From Metaclostridioides mangenotii (GTDB taxonomy: Bacteria > Bacillota > Clostridia > Peptostreptococcales > Peptostreptococcaceae), in the NCBI RefSeq assembly GCF_017873185.1, contig NZ_JAGGJX010000004.1:62001-126000 (forward strand): 64,000 nt of DNA, given 5' to 3'. Below, piece after piece: positions 28,136 through 38,382 of the stretch (the first letter of the stretch is position 1; every line of letters starts with the position of its first letter). The translations under genes and the position numbers were made by a program. The notes beneath the pieces were generated by a model. That model was not told where the DNA came from. It ran no database searches and saw only the letters and a list, made by a program, of their open reading frames with translations.

Positions 28136-28990
28136 ATGAATTTACTTTTAGCAAAGGAAAAAATTAATGAATTCTTATTAGAAGACATTGGCAGTGGTGA
28201 TTTATCTACCAACTCAATTTTTGATAAAAACGATAAAGATGATGGTATTTTTATTGCAAAGCAAGATGGTATTGTAAGTGGAATCGATATTCCGAATATT
28301 GTTTATGAGATCCTAGGAGGACAAGCTTCTTTTACACCCCATAAGTTTGATGGTGAAACTGTTAAAGCAGGTGAAACTATAGGTGTAGCATCTGGTTCAG
28401 TGCAATCTCTATTGACTGGTGAACGTGTTATATTAAATTTAATGCAACGAATGAGCGGTATTTCGACTGTTACAGCTCAAGCAGTTAAAACTTTAGACGA
28501 CCCAAATATTAGGATATGCGATACACGTAAAACGGCTCCAGGTCTTAGAATGTTTGATAAATACTCAGTTCGAATGGGTGGCGGATATAACCACAGAGTT
28601 GGACTTTACGATGGCGTTATGTTAAAGGACAATCATATTGCTTACGCAGGCGGTATTCAACAAGCGGTAGAAAAAGTCAGAGATAAAATAGGGCATATGG
28701 TGAAAATTGAAGTCGAAGTAGAAAGATTAGATCAAGTTAAACAAGCAGTTAATTCAGCAGTAGATGTAATCATGTTTGACAATAGAACTCCAGAAGAGGT
28801 AAAAGAATTTGCTAAATATGTCCCAGCACATATAACTACCGAAATATCGGGAGGAATTACTCTTCAGAATATAAATTCATATAAGGGAACTAATGCTGAT
28901 TATATATCGCTTGGATTTTTAACCCACTCAATCAAAGCGTTAGACATTAGTTTTAATAATATAAAAGGAGATAAGATATGGAGACCGTAA
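28136..28990 (+). CDS. nadC: nicotinate-nucleotide pyrophosphorylase (carboxylating)
   Basis: Makes nicotinate mononucleotide from quinolinate and PRPP. 284 residues with GDLSTNSIF, ERVILNLMQRMSGIST, TRKTAPGLR, KDNHI and EVEVERLDQ, covering the substrate-binding Arg, His and Lys positions. It starts 6 bp after nadB and overlaps nadA by 13 bp. Confidence 0.97.
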   Translation: MNLLLAKEKINEFLLEDIGSGDLSTNSIFDKNDKDDGIFIAKQDGIVSGIDIPNIVYEILGGQASFTPHKFDGETVKAGETIGVASGSVQSLLTGERVILNLMQRMSGISTVTAQAVKTLDDPNIRICDTRKTAPGLRMFDKYSVRMGGGYNHRVGLYDGVMLKDNHIAYAGGIQQAVEKVRDKIGHMVKIEVEVERLDQVKQAVNSAVDVIMFDNRTPEEVKEFAKYVPAHITTEISGGITLQNINSYKGTNADYISLGFLTHSIKALDISFNNIKGDKIWRP

Positions 28991-30075
28991 AACTATCAAC
29001 AGAAAATACCTTACCAACATATTATTTAGAAGCTTCAAAGGAAGAGCTAGAACAGAGAATATCAAAAGCTAAAGAAACTCTTGGAGATCGTTTATTATTG
29101 TTATCTCACCATTATCAAAAAGATGAAGTAGTAAAATTTGCAGATGAAACTGGAGACTCACTTCAGTTAGCACAATCTGCTGCTAAAAATAAAAAAGCTG
29201 AGTATATTATTTTCTGCGGTGTTCATTTTATGGCTGAGACAGCAGATATGTTGACTGAAGACTTCCAAAAAGTTATTCTACCAGATTTAGATGCAGGATG
29301 TACGATGGCAGACATGGTAGATGAAGCTGATCTAGAGTTAGCATGGAATAAATTAACTGAAGTCTTTGGTGATATTCTACCTTTAACATATATTAATTCA
29401 ACTGCTGCAGTAAAAGCTTTTGTAGGAGATCATGGTGGTGCTACTGTAACATCTGGCAATGCAGAAAATATTATTACATGGGCATTAAATCAAGGTAAAA
29501 AAGTTTTCTTCATGCCTGATCAACACTTAGGTCGTAATGTTGCCAATAGTTTAGGTATTTCTCTAGATGATATGGCCACTTGGGATTTTATATCTGAAGA
29601 ACTACAATATGATGGCAAAATAGAAAATTGCAAAGTAATACTATGGGATGGATTCTGCGCTGTTCATCAACAATTTACTCCTGATCATGTTAAAAATATG
29701 AGGGAAAATCATCCTGATATAAATATTATTGTTCACTCTGAGTGTTCACATGATGTGGTTAAACTTTCAGATTCCCATGGCTCAACAAACAATATATTAA
29801 ATGCTGTAGAAAATGCAGCCCCTGGTACTAGCTGGGCAATAGGAACGGACAACAACCTAGTTGGGCGTATGATCGAGAAATACCCTGATAAAAATGTATA
29901 TTCTCTCAATCCTATATCATGTCCATGTGCTACTATGAATAGAATTGAACTTCCCCACCTAGCTTGGGCAATAGATAATATATTAAACAACAATGTAAAA
30001 AATCAAATTATTGTAGAAGATAAAATTAAAGTTTCAGCATTAAAAGCTTTAGATCAAATGTTATCACTCAGTTAA
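28978..30075 (+). CDS. nadA: quinolinate synthase
   Basis: Condenses iminoaspartate with dihydroxyacetone phosphate using a 4Fe-4S cluster. 365 residues, the longer Bacillus-like type. Cluster and substrate motifs are CGVHFMAETA, DAGCTMADMVD, DGFCAVHQQF, HSECSHDVV and ISCPCATMNR. The ATG is preceded by AGGAG and overlaps nadC. Last gene of the operon. Confidence 0.97.
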   Translation: METVKLSTENTLPTYYLEASKEELEQRISKAKETLGDRLLLLSHHYQKDEVVKFADETGDSLQLAQSAAKNKKAEYIIFCGVHFMAETADMLTEDFQKVILPDLDAGCTMADMVDEADLELAWNKLTEVFGDILPLTYINSTAAVKAFVGDHGGATVTSGNAENIITWALNQGKKVFFMPDQHLGRNVANSLGISLDDMATWDFISEELQYDGKIENCKVILWDGFCAVHQQFTPDHVKNMRENHPDINIIVHSECSHDVVKLSDSHGSTNNILNAVENAAPGTSWAIGTDNNLVGRMIEKYPDKNVYSLNPISCPCATMNRIELPHLAWAIDNILNNNVKNQIIVEDKIKVSALKALDQMLSLS

Positions 30076-30084
30076 ATGTTAGGG

Positions 30085-30214
30085 TTGACTCAAAACACAT
30101 TAAATTCATTGATTTCGCTACTACAAATATAACAGATACTATTAAATTTATTCTAAGATTTACTCAATTTAAATGTCGCTTATATCAATGGTTCAATGTG
30201 TTTTGATAGGTCAA
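30085..30214. repeat. 130-bp imperfect inverted-repeat element between convergent nadA and thiE
   Basis: The left end (TTGACTCAAAACACATT, 30085-30101) matches the complement of the right end (TTGACCTATCAAAACACATT) apart from three extra bases, and similarity goes on inward through CATTGAT and AGCGA for about 35 positions. The centre is unrelated. Size and terminal repeats are like a MITE; a structured terminator is the other option, though no T-run is present. No second copy is visible in the window. Confidence 0.45.
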
Positions 30215-30225
30215 TCACCATTTTT

Positions 30226-30855
30226 TTATACTTTATAATCGGAAATAGTTTTTCTAATATTTTCGGATTCCATAATTGTGGACATTACTGCAAAATCATC
30301 ACTGTATCTTAATACTTCCGATACATTTGATGGTAGAATTCCACCCAAAGCTACTATTTTGATATCTGTAAGCTTTCTTGAGTCTTTTAACAGATTTAAT
30401 CCCTTTGCTTCTAGACCTATTTTACAATTTGTTTCGTATATATGAGATAGCGTTATATAGTTCACTTTAATTCCTGTCTTATTTACAATATCATTTAATT
30501 TTCTAACTTCATCAACACTATGAAGAGATAGCCCCAATATTTTACTGCGTTTAAAATGATACTCTCTTTCTATTAGATCCGAGAATAGACTAAATGGCAG
30601 GTGAATTCCATCGAAATCCAGCTTTTCATATAAGCTTGTATTGCTGTTTATAATAAAGTTAGCCTTCACTTCTTTGCATTTGAAGAATAATTTATCAAAG
30701 ATATCTCTTATTTCTAAACATAGATTCTCTAAGTCTTTATCAGATAAATCTTTCTCTCTTATAATAATATTCTCTACTCCACAATTTACAGCTTCTTTTA
30801 TAACCTCAAAATACCTTTCCCTACTGCAAAGATGTCTATTTGTTATTAAATACAT
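30226..30855 (-). CDS. thiE: thiamine-phosphate synthase family protein (ThiE/TenI)
   Basis: Couples HMP-PP with the thiazole phosphate, or acts as a TenI-type thiazole aromatase. I start at ATG 30855, sharing its A with the thiH stop (TGATG) and following GGGAGAG. About 209 residues, TIM-barrel pattern: LITNRHLC, IIIREKDLS, NFIINSNTS, GIHLP, GLSLHS, ALGGI. Some ThiE residues differ (for example the long gap before ILGLSLHS), so ThiE versus TenI is not settled. Last gene of the thi operon. Confidence 0.8.
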   Translation of the reverse strand: MYLITNRHLCSRERYFEVIKEAVNCGVENIIIREKDLSDKDLENLCLEIRDIFDKLFFKCKEVKANFIINSNTSLYEKLDFDGIHLPFSLFSDLIEREYHFKRSKILGLSLHSVDEVRKLNDIVNKTGIKVNYITLSHIYETNCKIGLEAKGLNLLKDSRKLTDIKIVALGGILPSNVSEVLRYSDDFAVMSTIMESENIRKTISDYKV

Positions 30856-31967
30856 CAAAATCTCTCCCAATCTTTAAATACATATTGGTAACCTATAGAT
30901 TTTAACATATTATCTACATCGCTAATTTTACAATCTTCTTCAATCTCAAATTGAGCTGTATCGTGCTCATCCTGTGAATGTCCTCCAACATCGGTAGTAA
31001 CGCTTGCACTTAGTTTTGTTACTCCTAAAGGCATCAAATGTTTTCTAAACTCTAAATTTTCTCTTGTTGATACGTTAAGTGCTGAGTGTGGATCAAATAA
31101 TCTCATACACGTCATGACTTGATATAAATTTACATCACTTACTTCTACTATACCTTCAAAAGAACCTTTAAACGGCTTTATTCTCGGTGCTGAATACGCC
31201 AACTCTAAATGTGGGTAGTTAGTCTTTAAATATTCACCATGGAGCATTGTGAAAAACGCATCTTTTCTAAATTCACTTAATCCTAAAAGTGCTCCAACAG
31301 ATAGACTCCTCATTCCAGCTATAGCACCTCTTTCAGGTGCATCGAGTCTAAACTTAAAATCAGCCTTGGGACCATTTAAATGTACTTCTTTGTACACATC
31401 TTCGTTATATGTTTCTTGATAAACAGTTAAGCTATCTGCACCCTTATAAACAAGATGCTTATAACCATCTACTTCCATCGGATATACCTCTATACCTATC
31501 GAAGGAAACTTTTTAGATAAAAGAGCTACTGCATCGCCAATATACTCTATACTTGAATGGTATTCGCTTTCACCGGTCAAAACTAAGATATGCTTAAATC
31601 CTTCCTGCGAAATGGATTTCCCTTCTCTTTCGATCTCTTCCATATTCAATTTTTTTCTCTTTATACCGCTTTTTATATTGTATCCACAGTATACACACTC
31701 ATTAATGCAATAATTCGCTATGTACATAGGAGTGTACAAACATACAGTTTTACCCATATACTGCATAGCCAACTTATTAGCCTTTTGTGCCATAGGCTCT
31801 AGATGTTTTCTAGCCCTTGGTGATAGCAAATTTAGTAAATCAAGGTTATCTAACTTATCTTTATCCAAACTTCTGAGTATATCCGAATCTGAAACCTTGT
31901 CAAAGTAGTCGCTAAATTCAAAATCTCTATACTTATCTATAACTTCATAAAAACTCAAACTGTTCAC
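30855..31967 (-). CDS. thiH: 2-iminoacetate synthase (radical SAM tyrosine lyase)
   Basis: Cleaves tyrosine to dehydroglycine for the thiazole ring, the anaerobic route. 370 residues. The radical SAM cluster motif C-x3-C-x2-C is at Cys87, Cys91 and Cys94 (CINECVYC). Further motifs are LTGESEYHSS, GADSLTVYQETYN and DVGGHSQDEHDTAQFE. ATG follows GGAAGGG. It is 36 bp after thiG. Confidence 0.96.
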   Translation of the reverse strand: MNSLSFYEVIDKYRDFEFSDYFDKVSDSDILRSLDKDKLDNLDLLNLLSPRARKHLEPMAQKANKLAMQYMGKTVCLYTPMYIANYCINECVYCGYNIKSGIKRKKLNMEEIEREGKSISQEGFKHILVLTGESEYHSSIEYIGDAVALLSKKFPSIGIEVYPMEVDGYKHLVYKGADSLTVYQETYNEDVYKEVHLNGPKADFKFRLDAPERGAIAGMRSLSVGALLGLSEFRKDAFFTMLHGEYLKTNYPHLELAYSAPRIKPFKGSFEGIVEVSDVNLYQVMTCMRLFDPHSALNVSTRENLEFRKHLMPLGVTKLSASVTTDVGGHSQDEHDTAQFEIEEDCKISDVDNMLKSIGYQYVFKDWERF

Positions 31968-32003
31968 CCTTCCTAATTTTCATACAGTCAGAAATTATTA
32001 CTT

Positions 32004-32774
32004 CTATGCTTCAGATAAAAATCCAGTTAACGGAGATGACGCACTGGCAAGCTCCGAAACAGCTCCGGTTTTTGCAATATACGCATCTCTTCCACCCTCC
32101 ACAGCATATTTAAATGCCTTAGCCATTCTAACTGGATTGCTGGCAGATGCGATTGCAGTGTTAACCAAAACCGCATCCGCTCCCATCTCCATAGCTTCCA
32201 TTGCTTGAGATGGTTTTCCAATTCCTGCATCGACTATTATTGGAATATTCAATTCTGAAATCATAATTTTAATCATTTCCTTCATTTGGAGTCCTCTATT
32301 TGAACCGATTGGAGCGCCAAGTGGCATAACAGCAGCTGCCCCTGCTTCTATCAAATTTCTTCCTGCGTATAAATCAGGTGACATATAAGGTAACACTACA
32401 AAACCTTCATCTGCTAGAATTCTTGTAGCCTTTATAGTCTCTTCATTATCTGGAAGTAGGTATCTAGTATCTGATATAACTTCTATTTTTATGAAATCTC
32501 CGCAACCCATTTTTCGTGATATTCTAGCTATCCTGACCGCCTCATTGGCATTAGTTGCCCCAGATGTGTTGGGAAGTATTTTTATATCTTTTGGTATGTA
32601 TGTAAGTATGTTTTCTTTTTCATTATCTAGATCAACTCTTCTTAAAGCCATAGTTATAATTTCACTGCCACTCGCTTCTATAACTTCCGGAATTATTTCA
32701 TTCGATCCATACTTACCGGTTCCAACTAAAAGTCTACTGCTAAATTCATAACCGCCTAAAACTAATTTATCCAT
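32004..32774 (-). CDS. thiG: thiazole synthase
   Basis: Builds the thiazole phosphate from deoxyxylulose phosphate, dehydroglycine and ThiS thiocarboxylate. 256 residues with [45 protein letters not shown] and [29 protein letters not shown] ([14 protein letters not shown]), all standard. It is 20 bp downstream of thiF and 36 bp upstream of thiH. Confidence 0.97.
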   Translation of the reverse strand: MDKLVLGGYEFSSRLLVGTGKYGSNEIIPEVIEASGSEIITMALRRVDLDNEKENILTYIPKDIKILPNTSGATNANEAVRIARISRKMGCGDFIKIEVISDTRYLLPDNEETIKATRILADEGFVVLPYMSPDLYAGRNLIEAGAAAVMPLGAPIGSNRGLQMKEMIKIMISELNIPIIVDAGIGKPSQAMEAMEMGADAVLVNTAIASASNPVRMAKAFKYAVEGGRDAYIAKTGAVSELASASSPLTGFLSEA

Positions 32775-32794
32775 TGCATTTCCTCCTATAGAAA

Positions 32795-33616
32795 TTATTT
32801 GTATATTTCTTCAACTATAATTTGTACAGCTAAATTTGCCATGTGATTTGCACATATAGCTACCCTTGGAGCCATTAGCCCTTCACCAAATTTAGCTTCA
32901 TTTACATAATCTCCGCATATATAAAACCTATCCCTTATCTTTTTTGTCGTTATTATATTAGAGTCATAATATCCTGCCATTCCAGAGGATGCTATAAGGT
33001 ATTTTTCACTTATTTGAGTAAGTACATAGTTGCATATCACAGCTTTACACTTGGAATCATCAAAAGCTTCAATTATTATATCTACATCGTTGAAAAATCC
33101 ACTTCTTCTCTTTGTATCAAGAAATTCTTTATCCACAAATATATTTAACGTTTCAATTCCTATAAAAGGATTTATTTTATTAATATTTTCCTTCATTGCT
33201 GTTGTTTTGTTCTTACCGATATCGTCTATAAAATACTGTTGTCTATTCAAATTGGACGGTTCAACTACATCGTAATCTACTAATACTAATTCTCCTACCC
33301 CTATTCTAGAAAGAGAGATAGCTATATTTGATCCCAGACCTCCTAATCCAAGTATAACGACTTTACTCTGCTTCAGCTTCCTGTGTACATTGGGCGTATG
33401 TCTTGCAATCATCAAACTTTCAAGCTCTTCATCAGATGGAATTACACCTCTCTGGATAAGAGTAACCCTATCATTATCTCTTAATTTCGTATCTTCCTTT
33501 ATTGGAAACCCATTTATCACTAACACATCACTGTTTTCATTGAAAATATCTCTTACACCATATGCAGTTATACCGTCGTCAACTGTCTTTATGTTTTCAT
33601 TTATGTAAATATCCAT
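32795..33616 (-). CDS. thiF: ThiS adenylyltransferase ThiF with N-terminal ThiS-like domain
   Basis: Activates the C-terminus of ThiS. I start at ATG 33616, one base after the thiS stop, using the GGGGGTGG at the end of thiS as ribosome site. Residues 1-60 look like a ThiS/ubiquitin-like beta-grasp half ([25 protein letters not shown], in short [11 protein letters not shown]) lacking the terminal Gly-Gly. The E1-like domain follows with [23 protein letters not shown] and a SSGMAGY stretch. The zinc CxxC pairs of MoeB-type enzymes are not obvious. About 273 residues. Confidence 0.9.
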   Translation of the reverse strand: MDIYINENIKTVDDGITAYGVRDIFNENSDVLVINGFPIKEDTKLRDNDRVTLIQRGVIPSDEELESLMIARHTPNVHRKLKQSKVVILGLGGLGSNIAISLSRIGVGELVLVDYDVVEPSNLNRQQYFIDDIGKNKTTAMKENINKINPFIGIETLNIFVDKEFLDTKRRSGFFNDVDIIIEAFDDSKCKAVICNYVLTQISEKYLIASSGMAGYYDSNIITTKKIRDRFYICGDYVNEAKFGEGLMAPRVAICANHMANLAVQIIVEEIYK

Positions 33617-33617
33617 T

Positions 33618-33809
33618 TTATCCACCCCCAACAAAACTGATTATTTCTACGATATCTTCTTCGTCCGCAATATAGCTATAAAGCTCTTCTTCTAAGATAT
33701 CGAAGTTTATCTCGACAACTACTGTGTTTTTATTCAATTTATAGCTTTCCAATATGTCTAAAATAGTTGTACCCTCTTTGAACTCTACATCTTTTCCATT
33801 TACCTTCAC
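33618..33809 (-). CDS. thiS: sulfur carrier protein ThiS
   Basis: 63 residues ending in Gly-Gly-Gly, whose C-terminal glycine is adenylated by ThiF and thiocarboxylated. The start MKVNGKDVEF and the centre TTILDILESYKLN are typical. It follows thiC by 76 bp, with GGAGGTG ahead of ATG. Confidence 0.95.
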   Translation of the reverse strand: MKVNGKDVEFKEGTTILDILESYKLNKNTVVVEINFDILEEELYSYIADEEDIVEIISFVGGG

Positions 33810-33885
33810 GAAATCACCTCCTATCTTAAAATTATTTATATATTAAAATTTAGCTACATAGTTAGTTTTCTCTATATAATTTTCT

Positions 33886-35187
33886 CTATATTAAGCTAAA
33901 TTCTTCATCATTCAATATCTTTTTGACTGTTCTCATTGAGCACATCTTTCCACACATTGTACAACTATCTTCGTGAGTTGGTTTTGATTCTTCTCTGTAT
34001 CTAGTTGCCTTTTCAGGATCAATTGCTAGTTTAAACATCTCAGACCAGTCTAAATCAGCCCTTGCTTTACTCATTTTGTTATCCCACTCTCTGGCACCTT
34101 TTACGTTTTTAGCTATATCACCAGCATGTGCTGCTATCTTTGTAGCTATAATTCCTTCCTTCATATCCTCTAGATTAGGCAATCTAAGATGTTCAGCGGG
34201 AGTTACGTAGCATAAGAAATCAACACCTTTTGCACTTGCAACGGCACCGCCTATAGCACTAGTTATATGATCGTATCCAGGGGCGATATCAGTTACTAAA
34301 GGTCCTAATACATAGAATGGAGCTTCGTGACACAATCTTTTCTCTAAGACTACATTTGCCTCAATCTCGTCTATAGACATATGTCCCGGTCCTTCTATCA
34401 TAACTTGTACATTTCTCTCCCAAGCTCTTTTAGTAAGTTCACCTAGGTTCACTAGCTCTTGTACTTGTACTGTGTCAGTAGAGTCAGCAATAGATCCAGG
34501 TCTACAGGCATCACCTAAGCTAAGAGTTACATCGTGCTTCTCACAAATATCAAGTATTTTATCAAAATTAGTGTATATAGGATTTTCCTTATCATTCAAT
34601 TCCATCCATGCAAATAATAAAGATCCACCTCTCGAAACTATATGAGTAAGTCTCTGATGATTTCTAATTTTTTTGCATACATCTCTAGTTAAACCAGCAT
34701 GTATAGTTATAAAATCAACCCCATCTATAGCATGTTGCTCGATGACACTTAAAAATTCCTCTTCTGTAATATCTTTTAGTTCTTTATCTAAATATCCAAT
34801 TGCATCGTACATTGGCACCGATCCAATCATAGCAGGTGACATATCCACTACTTTTTCTCTAAACTCCCTAGTCTTACCGTAATTGCTAAGGTCCATAATA
34901 GCCTCTGCCTTCATGTCAATTGCTGTTCTAACTTTTTCAAGCTCTACTTCAACATCCTTGCAATCTCTAGATATACCAAGATTTACATTTATCTTAGTTC
35001 TCAGATTTTTACCCACACCTTCTGCACTTAAAGATTTATGGTTTTTGTTTGCTGGTATAACTATTTGCCCCTTCGCCATAAGCTCCATAAGTTCTCTTAC
35101 ATCCATCTGCTCTTTCTTAGATACTTCTTTCATCTCTTTAGTAACTATTCCTTTTCTTGCTGCATCCATTTGTGTAGTGTAATTCAT
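33886..35187 (-). CDS. thiC: phosphomethylpyrimidine synthase
   Basis: Radical SAM enzyme turning AIR, the purM product, into HMP-P. 433 residues, the short clostridial type. Visible are [49 protein letters not shown] and TSAIGGA. The C-terminal cluster motif reads CTMCGKMC, that is C-x2-C-x3-C. It is the first gene of the thi operon, 160 bp from the TPP riboswitch, and links thiamin synthesis to the purine pathway. Confidence 0.96.
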   Translation of the reverse strand: MNYTTQMDAARKGIVTKEMKEVSKKEQMDVRELMELMAKGQIVIPANKNHKSLSAEGVGKNLRTKINVNLGISRDCKDVEVELEKVRTAIDMKAEAIMDLSNYGKTREFREKVVDMSPAMIGSVPMYDAIGYLDKELKDITEEEFLSVIEQHAIDGVDFITIHAGLTRDVCKKIRNHQRLTHIVSRGGSLLFAWMELNDKENPIYTNFDKILDICEKHDVTLSLGDACRPGSIADSTDTVQVQELVNLGELTKRAWERNVQVMIEGPGHMSIDEIEANVVLEKRLCHEAPFYVLGPLVTDIAPGYDHITSAIGGAVASAKGVDFLCYVTPAEHLRLPNLEDMKEGIIATKIAAHAGDIAKNVKGAREWDNKMSKARADLDWSEMFKLAIDPEKATRYREESKPTHEDSCTMCGKMCSMRTVKKILNDEEFSLI

Positions 35188-35217
35188 ATTATTTCCTCCA
35201 AATTTTATATTTTAAAA

Positions 35218-35500
35218 ACAAAAAAGTGCTTATCCTTGTTCAGGAAAGCACTTATACACTCAAATTAATTTGGATAAATCTAAAAACACTCAATATAAAT
35301 AGTCCTAGAGTTTGAGAAAAATCCGTATCATAAAAGTCTTATGAGCTTCCCTTCGCAAGCATTATCTTGATCAGGTTCTTAGGGTTTGTAAGTTACGGCT
35401 TTATCTCTCAGCTATCCAATCATAGCGCCCCTAGCTATTCGTCTAAATCATATATGATTTTTTATAGGTTAAGTTTATCACAGTAAAATCATTAATTCAA
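35218..35500 (-). promoter_or_regulatory. TPP riboswitch with promoter and terminator
   Basis: Minus strand. Promoter TTGAAT (35500-35495), 17 bp, TAAACT (35477-35472). Aptamer about 35438-35346 with GGGGCGC, GCTGAGAGAT, AACCCTAAGAACCTGATC, GATAATGC and GCGAAGGGAAGCTC. A terminator (AAGTGCTTTCCT / AGGATAAGCACTT, 35253-35224, then TTTTTT) lies before thiC. It should reduce thi transcription when TPP is plentiful. Confidence 0.96.
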
Positions 35501-35522
35501 CATAATAATTTTTTAGTAGTGT

Positions 35523-35912
35523 TTATTTGTTTTGTTCTTTCAATAAATTTCTTATTTCTTTTAAATACTCTTCTGTATGATTTACCTCAGGTCTGACATC
35601 CTCTACAACCTCTTTTTTCTTCATAAGTGAAGTCGAAACCTTAATAAATATAAATATTGAAAATGCTATAATTAAAAAGTCTATAACAGATTGAATAAAT
35701 ATTCCGTATTTAATAGCAGAATCACCCACTATTATAGATAAATTTGTGAAGTCTAAACCGCCAAGTAACACTCCAATCAGCGGCATTATAATATTATCGA
35801 CAAGCGACGATACTATCTTTCCAAAAGCACCTCCAATAACAACCCCGACTGCAAGGTCTACTACATTTCCCTTTAGTGCAAATTCTTTAAATTCTCGCAT
35901 CATTTGTTTCAT
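35523..35912 (-). CDS. mscL: large-conductance mechanosensitive channel
   Basis: Pressure-release channel in the cell membrane. 129 residues with [24 protein letters not shown] (in short [16 protein letters not shown]), PLIGVLLGG, and a second helix [13 protein letters not shown], the standard MscL layout, then a short charged cytoplasmic helix. GGAGGA precedes the ATG. Single gene. Confidence 0.97.
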   Translation of the reverse strand: MKQMMREFKEFALKGNVVDLAVGVVIGGAFGKIVSSLVDNIIMPLIGVLLGGLDFTNLSIIVGDSAIKYGIFIQSVIDFLIIAFSIFIFIKVSTSLMKKKEVVEDVRPEVNHTEEYLKEIRNLLKEQNK

Positions 35913-36048
35913 TTTATTCCTCCAACAAAAAATTGTATAAGTAATGTTATAATAACTTTGTTCATAATATTATAACATAATAATATCTTTATTTTTTTAC
36001 CCTAAACTGAACCCAATAATCCTATTTATAATTTCAAATCGAGAAAAT

Positions 36049-36183
36049 AAAAAACCACACCCCAAACCTTGATTCAATAAAGTAAGTAATTATTGAACTG
36101 CTCTACACAAATTTAGATGTGCAAGTTCTTTTAAATTCTGTAAATTAGAATTTAATCAATCAAAATTTTGGGTGAAGCTTTTT
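36049..36183 (-). ncRNA. cloverleaf-like structured 3' element after hisK, candidate terminator or small RNA
   Basis: On the minus strand a terminal stem pairs the CACCC at 36174-36170 side with GGGGTG near 36063-36058 and encloses three hairpins: AAATTCT/AGAATTT, GAACT..CACA/TGTG..AGTTC, and TTCAATAA/TTATTGAA. It ends in TTTTTT (36054-36049). It begins 12 bp after the hisK stop, so it could be that gene's terminator, an sRNA or a MITE-like insert. Confidence 0.4.
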
Positions 36184-36194
36184 ACATAATTCAT

Positions 36195-37034
36195 TTATAC
36201 TATGTGTTTAATTGTCTCTTCACCTACATTAATGAACTTTTCCGCAATTTTCAAGAATTTAGGCTTTCTATCCTCGTATATACATGTATATTTATATCCA
36301 ATATAATTTAAAATCTCATAAACCTTATCAAAATCACGACATATATCTTCTGATCTATGCGCATCTGAACCTATTGTTATTAGCTCCCCTCCAAGTTCTT
36401 TATATCTTTTTAAAACTTCAATACTAGGATGTGTCGAATCTACCTTATACCTGTAACCTGATGTGTTTATCTCTATACCTTTTCCCGCTGACAATATTTC
36501 TTTTAATACTTCATCTAATATATTTTTGTAGTCGTCGTAAACATATTTACTTTTTCTGTATTGTCCATATCTTCTTACATAATCTAAATGACCATAAATA
36601 TCAAAGTTGTTATATTCTCTTACAGTGCTTACAATGCTCTCGTAGTACTTTGTATACGATTCTAATTGAGTCAAATTTTCAAAGTACTCATCTCTACTGA
36701 CATGTTTATTGTCTATTGTGTGTGTTGAACACAAGACATAATCAAATGGATAAGAGTTTATAATAACGTCAATTTCCTCTTTAACAACTCTTTGGTATCC
36801 AACTTCAACTCCTGTAAATAAATTAATTTTATTTTTATATTTTTCTTTGCACTCTATTATTTTGTTTATATAGTTGTTGAAATCCAGGCTAAATTTATCC
36901 TTATTGTATTCTAAATGATCTGTCAAAGTTAAATATTTTACTCCAAGGTCTATCGCTCTTTCTATCATTTTATAGATATGATCTCTCCCATCATTTGAAA
37001 AACGTGTATGAACATGACTATCTGCTTTATTCAT
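36195..37034 (-). CDS. hisK: PHP-family histidinol-phosphatase
   Basis: 279 residues, metal-dependent PHP phosphatase of histidine biosynthesis. Motifs: DSHVHTRFSNDGRD at the start, LTLTDHLEY, GVEVGYQ, CSTHTID, YGHLDYVRRYG and TIGSDAHRSED, providing the trinuclear metal-site His and Asp residues. No other his gene is close by, so it is an orphan by location; a role on another sugar or amino-alcohol phosphate is possible. Confidence 0.85.
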   Translation of the reverse strand: MNKADSHVHTRFSNDGRDHIYKMIERAIDLGVKYLTLTDHLEYNKDKFSLDFNNYINKIIECKEKYKNKINLFTGVEVGYQRVVKEEIDVIINSYPFDYVLCSTHTIDNKHVSRDEYFENLTQLESYTKYYESIVSTVREYNNFDIYGHLDYVRRYGQYRKSKYVYDDYKNILDEVLKEILSAGKGIEINTSGYRYKVDSTHPSIEVLKRYKELGGELITIGSDAHRSEDICRDFDKVYEILNYIGYKYTCIYEDRKPKFLKIAEKFINVGEETIKHIV

Positions 37035-37403
37035 ATATACTCCCCTCTCCTAAATACTATCTTAATTTTATTTTATTTGATATTTGTTAAAGCTATATAA
37101 AAACAAAGTTAATCCGCAGTTAATAGTGTTAAACTAATTTATCTATTCCAACAAATATTCCTGTTATATTAAAGACTTAACACTATTTTATTAAACTTTA
37201 TAGTTTAATTATCTATTTATACTTTTTATTAGTAAATACACATAGTATTAATTCTAAGCAAAATTTACCCCACATTGTTTCGGTACAATGCTTATAAAGT
37301 CCCAAATTAAACCAATTTTATTGAATTAAAAAAGCCTTTATACTAATATTTAATCAATTGATTGCAATCACATTTACTATAAAATTAAATTTTGGAGGTA
37401 ATT
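37035..37403. promoter_or_regulatory. divergent intergenic region hisK-pdxS
   Basis: 369 bp, AT-rich, no gene. Small inverted repeats: CATTGT/ACAATG at 37273-37290 and the palindrome AATCAATTGATT near 37351-37362. These may be operator sites; I match neither to a known regulator. Confidence 0.3.
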
Positions 37404-38282
37404 ATGAGTAATAGATATGAAATAGACAAAAACGTGGCTCAAATGTTTAAAGGTGGGGTAATAATGGATGTAACAAATGTTGAAGAAGCTTTAATTGCTC
37501 AAAATGCAGGAGCTTGCGCTGTAATGGCACTCGAAAGAGTACCTTCAGATATAAGAAAAGATGGCGGCGTTGCTAGAATGTCTGATCCAAGCATGATACA
37601 AAAAATTCAAGAAGCTGTAAGTATACCTGTTATGGCAAAAGTTAGAATAGGGCATTTCGTCGAAGCTCAAATTCTTGAAGCCTTAGAAATAGATTTTATA
37701 GATGAAAGTGAAGTATTGACTCCAGCTGATAAAACATATCATGTAAATAAAAATGATTTTAAAGTACCATTTGTTTGTGGTGCTAGAAATCTCGGTGAAG
37801 CTCTTAGGAGAATTGGTGAAGGTGCTTCTATGATAAGAACTAAAGGAGAAGCTGGAACTGGCGATGTAGTTGAAGCAGTAACACATATGAAAACTATGAC
37901 TGCAGATATTAAAAAAATAACCTCACTTGAAGAAGATGAGCTTATGAATTCTGCAAAAGAACTGGGAGCCCCTTATGAATTAATTAGATATGTAAATAAA
38001 AATAAAAAGTTACCGGTCGTAAATTTTGCCGCTGGTGGAATAGCAACTCCCGCAGATGCTGCTCTTATGATGCAGCTTGGTTGTGACGGTGTATTTGTTG
38101 GATCGGGTATATTTAAGTCTGACAATCCACAGAAAAGAGCAGAAGCTATAGTCAAGGCTGTTATAAACTATAATAATTCAAAGTTTCTGGCAGAGATATC
38201 AAAAGATCTTGGCGGTGCGATGAGCGGAATTTCAGTATCATCTCTTCAAGAAGAAGAAAAATTAGCTGTTAGAGGCTGGTAA
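37404..38282 (+). CDS. pdxS: pyridoxal 5'-phosphate synthase, lyase subunit PdxS
   Basis: Makes PLP from ribose 5-phosphate, glyceraldehyde 3-phosphate and ammonia. I start at ATG 37404, 6 bp after GGAGG. About 292 residues with [55 protein letters not shown] and [12 protein letters not shown], including the catalytic lysines. The glutaminase partner pdxT, commonly the next gene, is absent here. Confidence 0.96.
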   Translation: MSNRYEIDKNVAQMFKGGVIMDVTNVEEALIAQNAGACAVMALERVPSDIRKDGGVARMSDPSMIQKIQEAVSIPVMAKVRIGHFVEAQILEALEIDFIDESEVLTPADKTYHVNKNDFKVPFVCGARNLGEALRRIGEGASMIRTKGEAGTGDVVEAVTHMKTMTADIKKITSLEEDELMNSAKELGAPYELIRYVNKNKKLPVVNFAAGGIATPADAALMMQLGCDGVFVGSGIFKSDNPQKRAEAIVKAVINYNNSKFLAEISKDLGGAMSGISVSSLQEEEKLAVRGW

Positions 38283-38382
38283 TTCATTGAAAATTTATTT
38301 GATTTTTACTTCTCTATAATATATTATTTTATATACATTAATATATAAATAGTGTGGAAATATTTATCTAGGAGATGTAATT

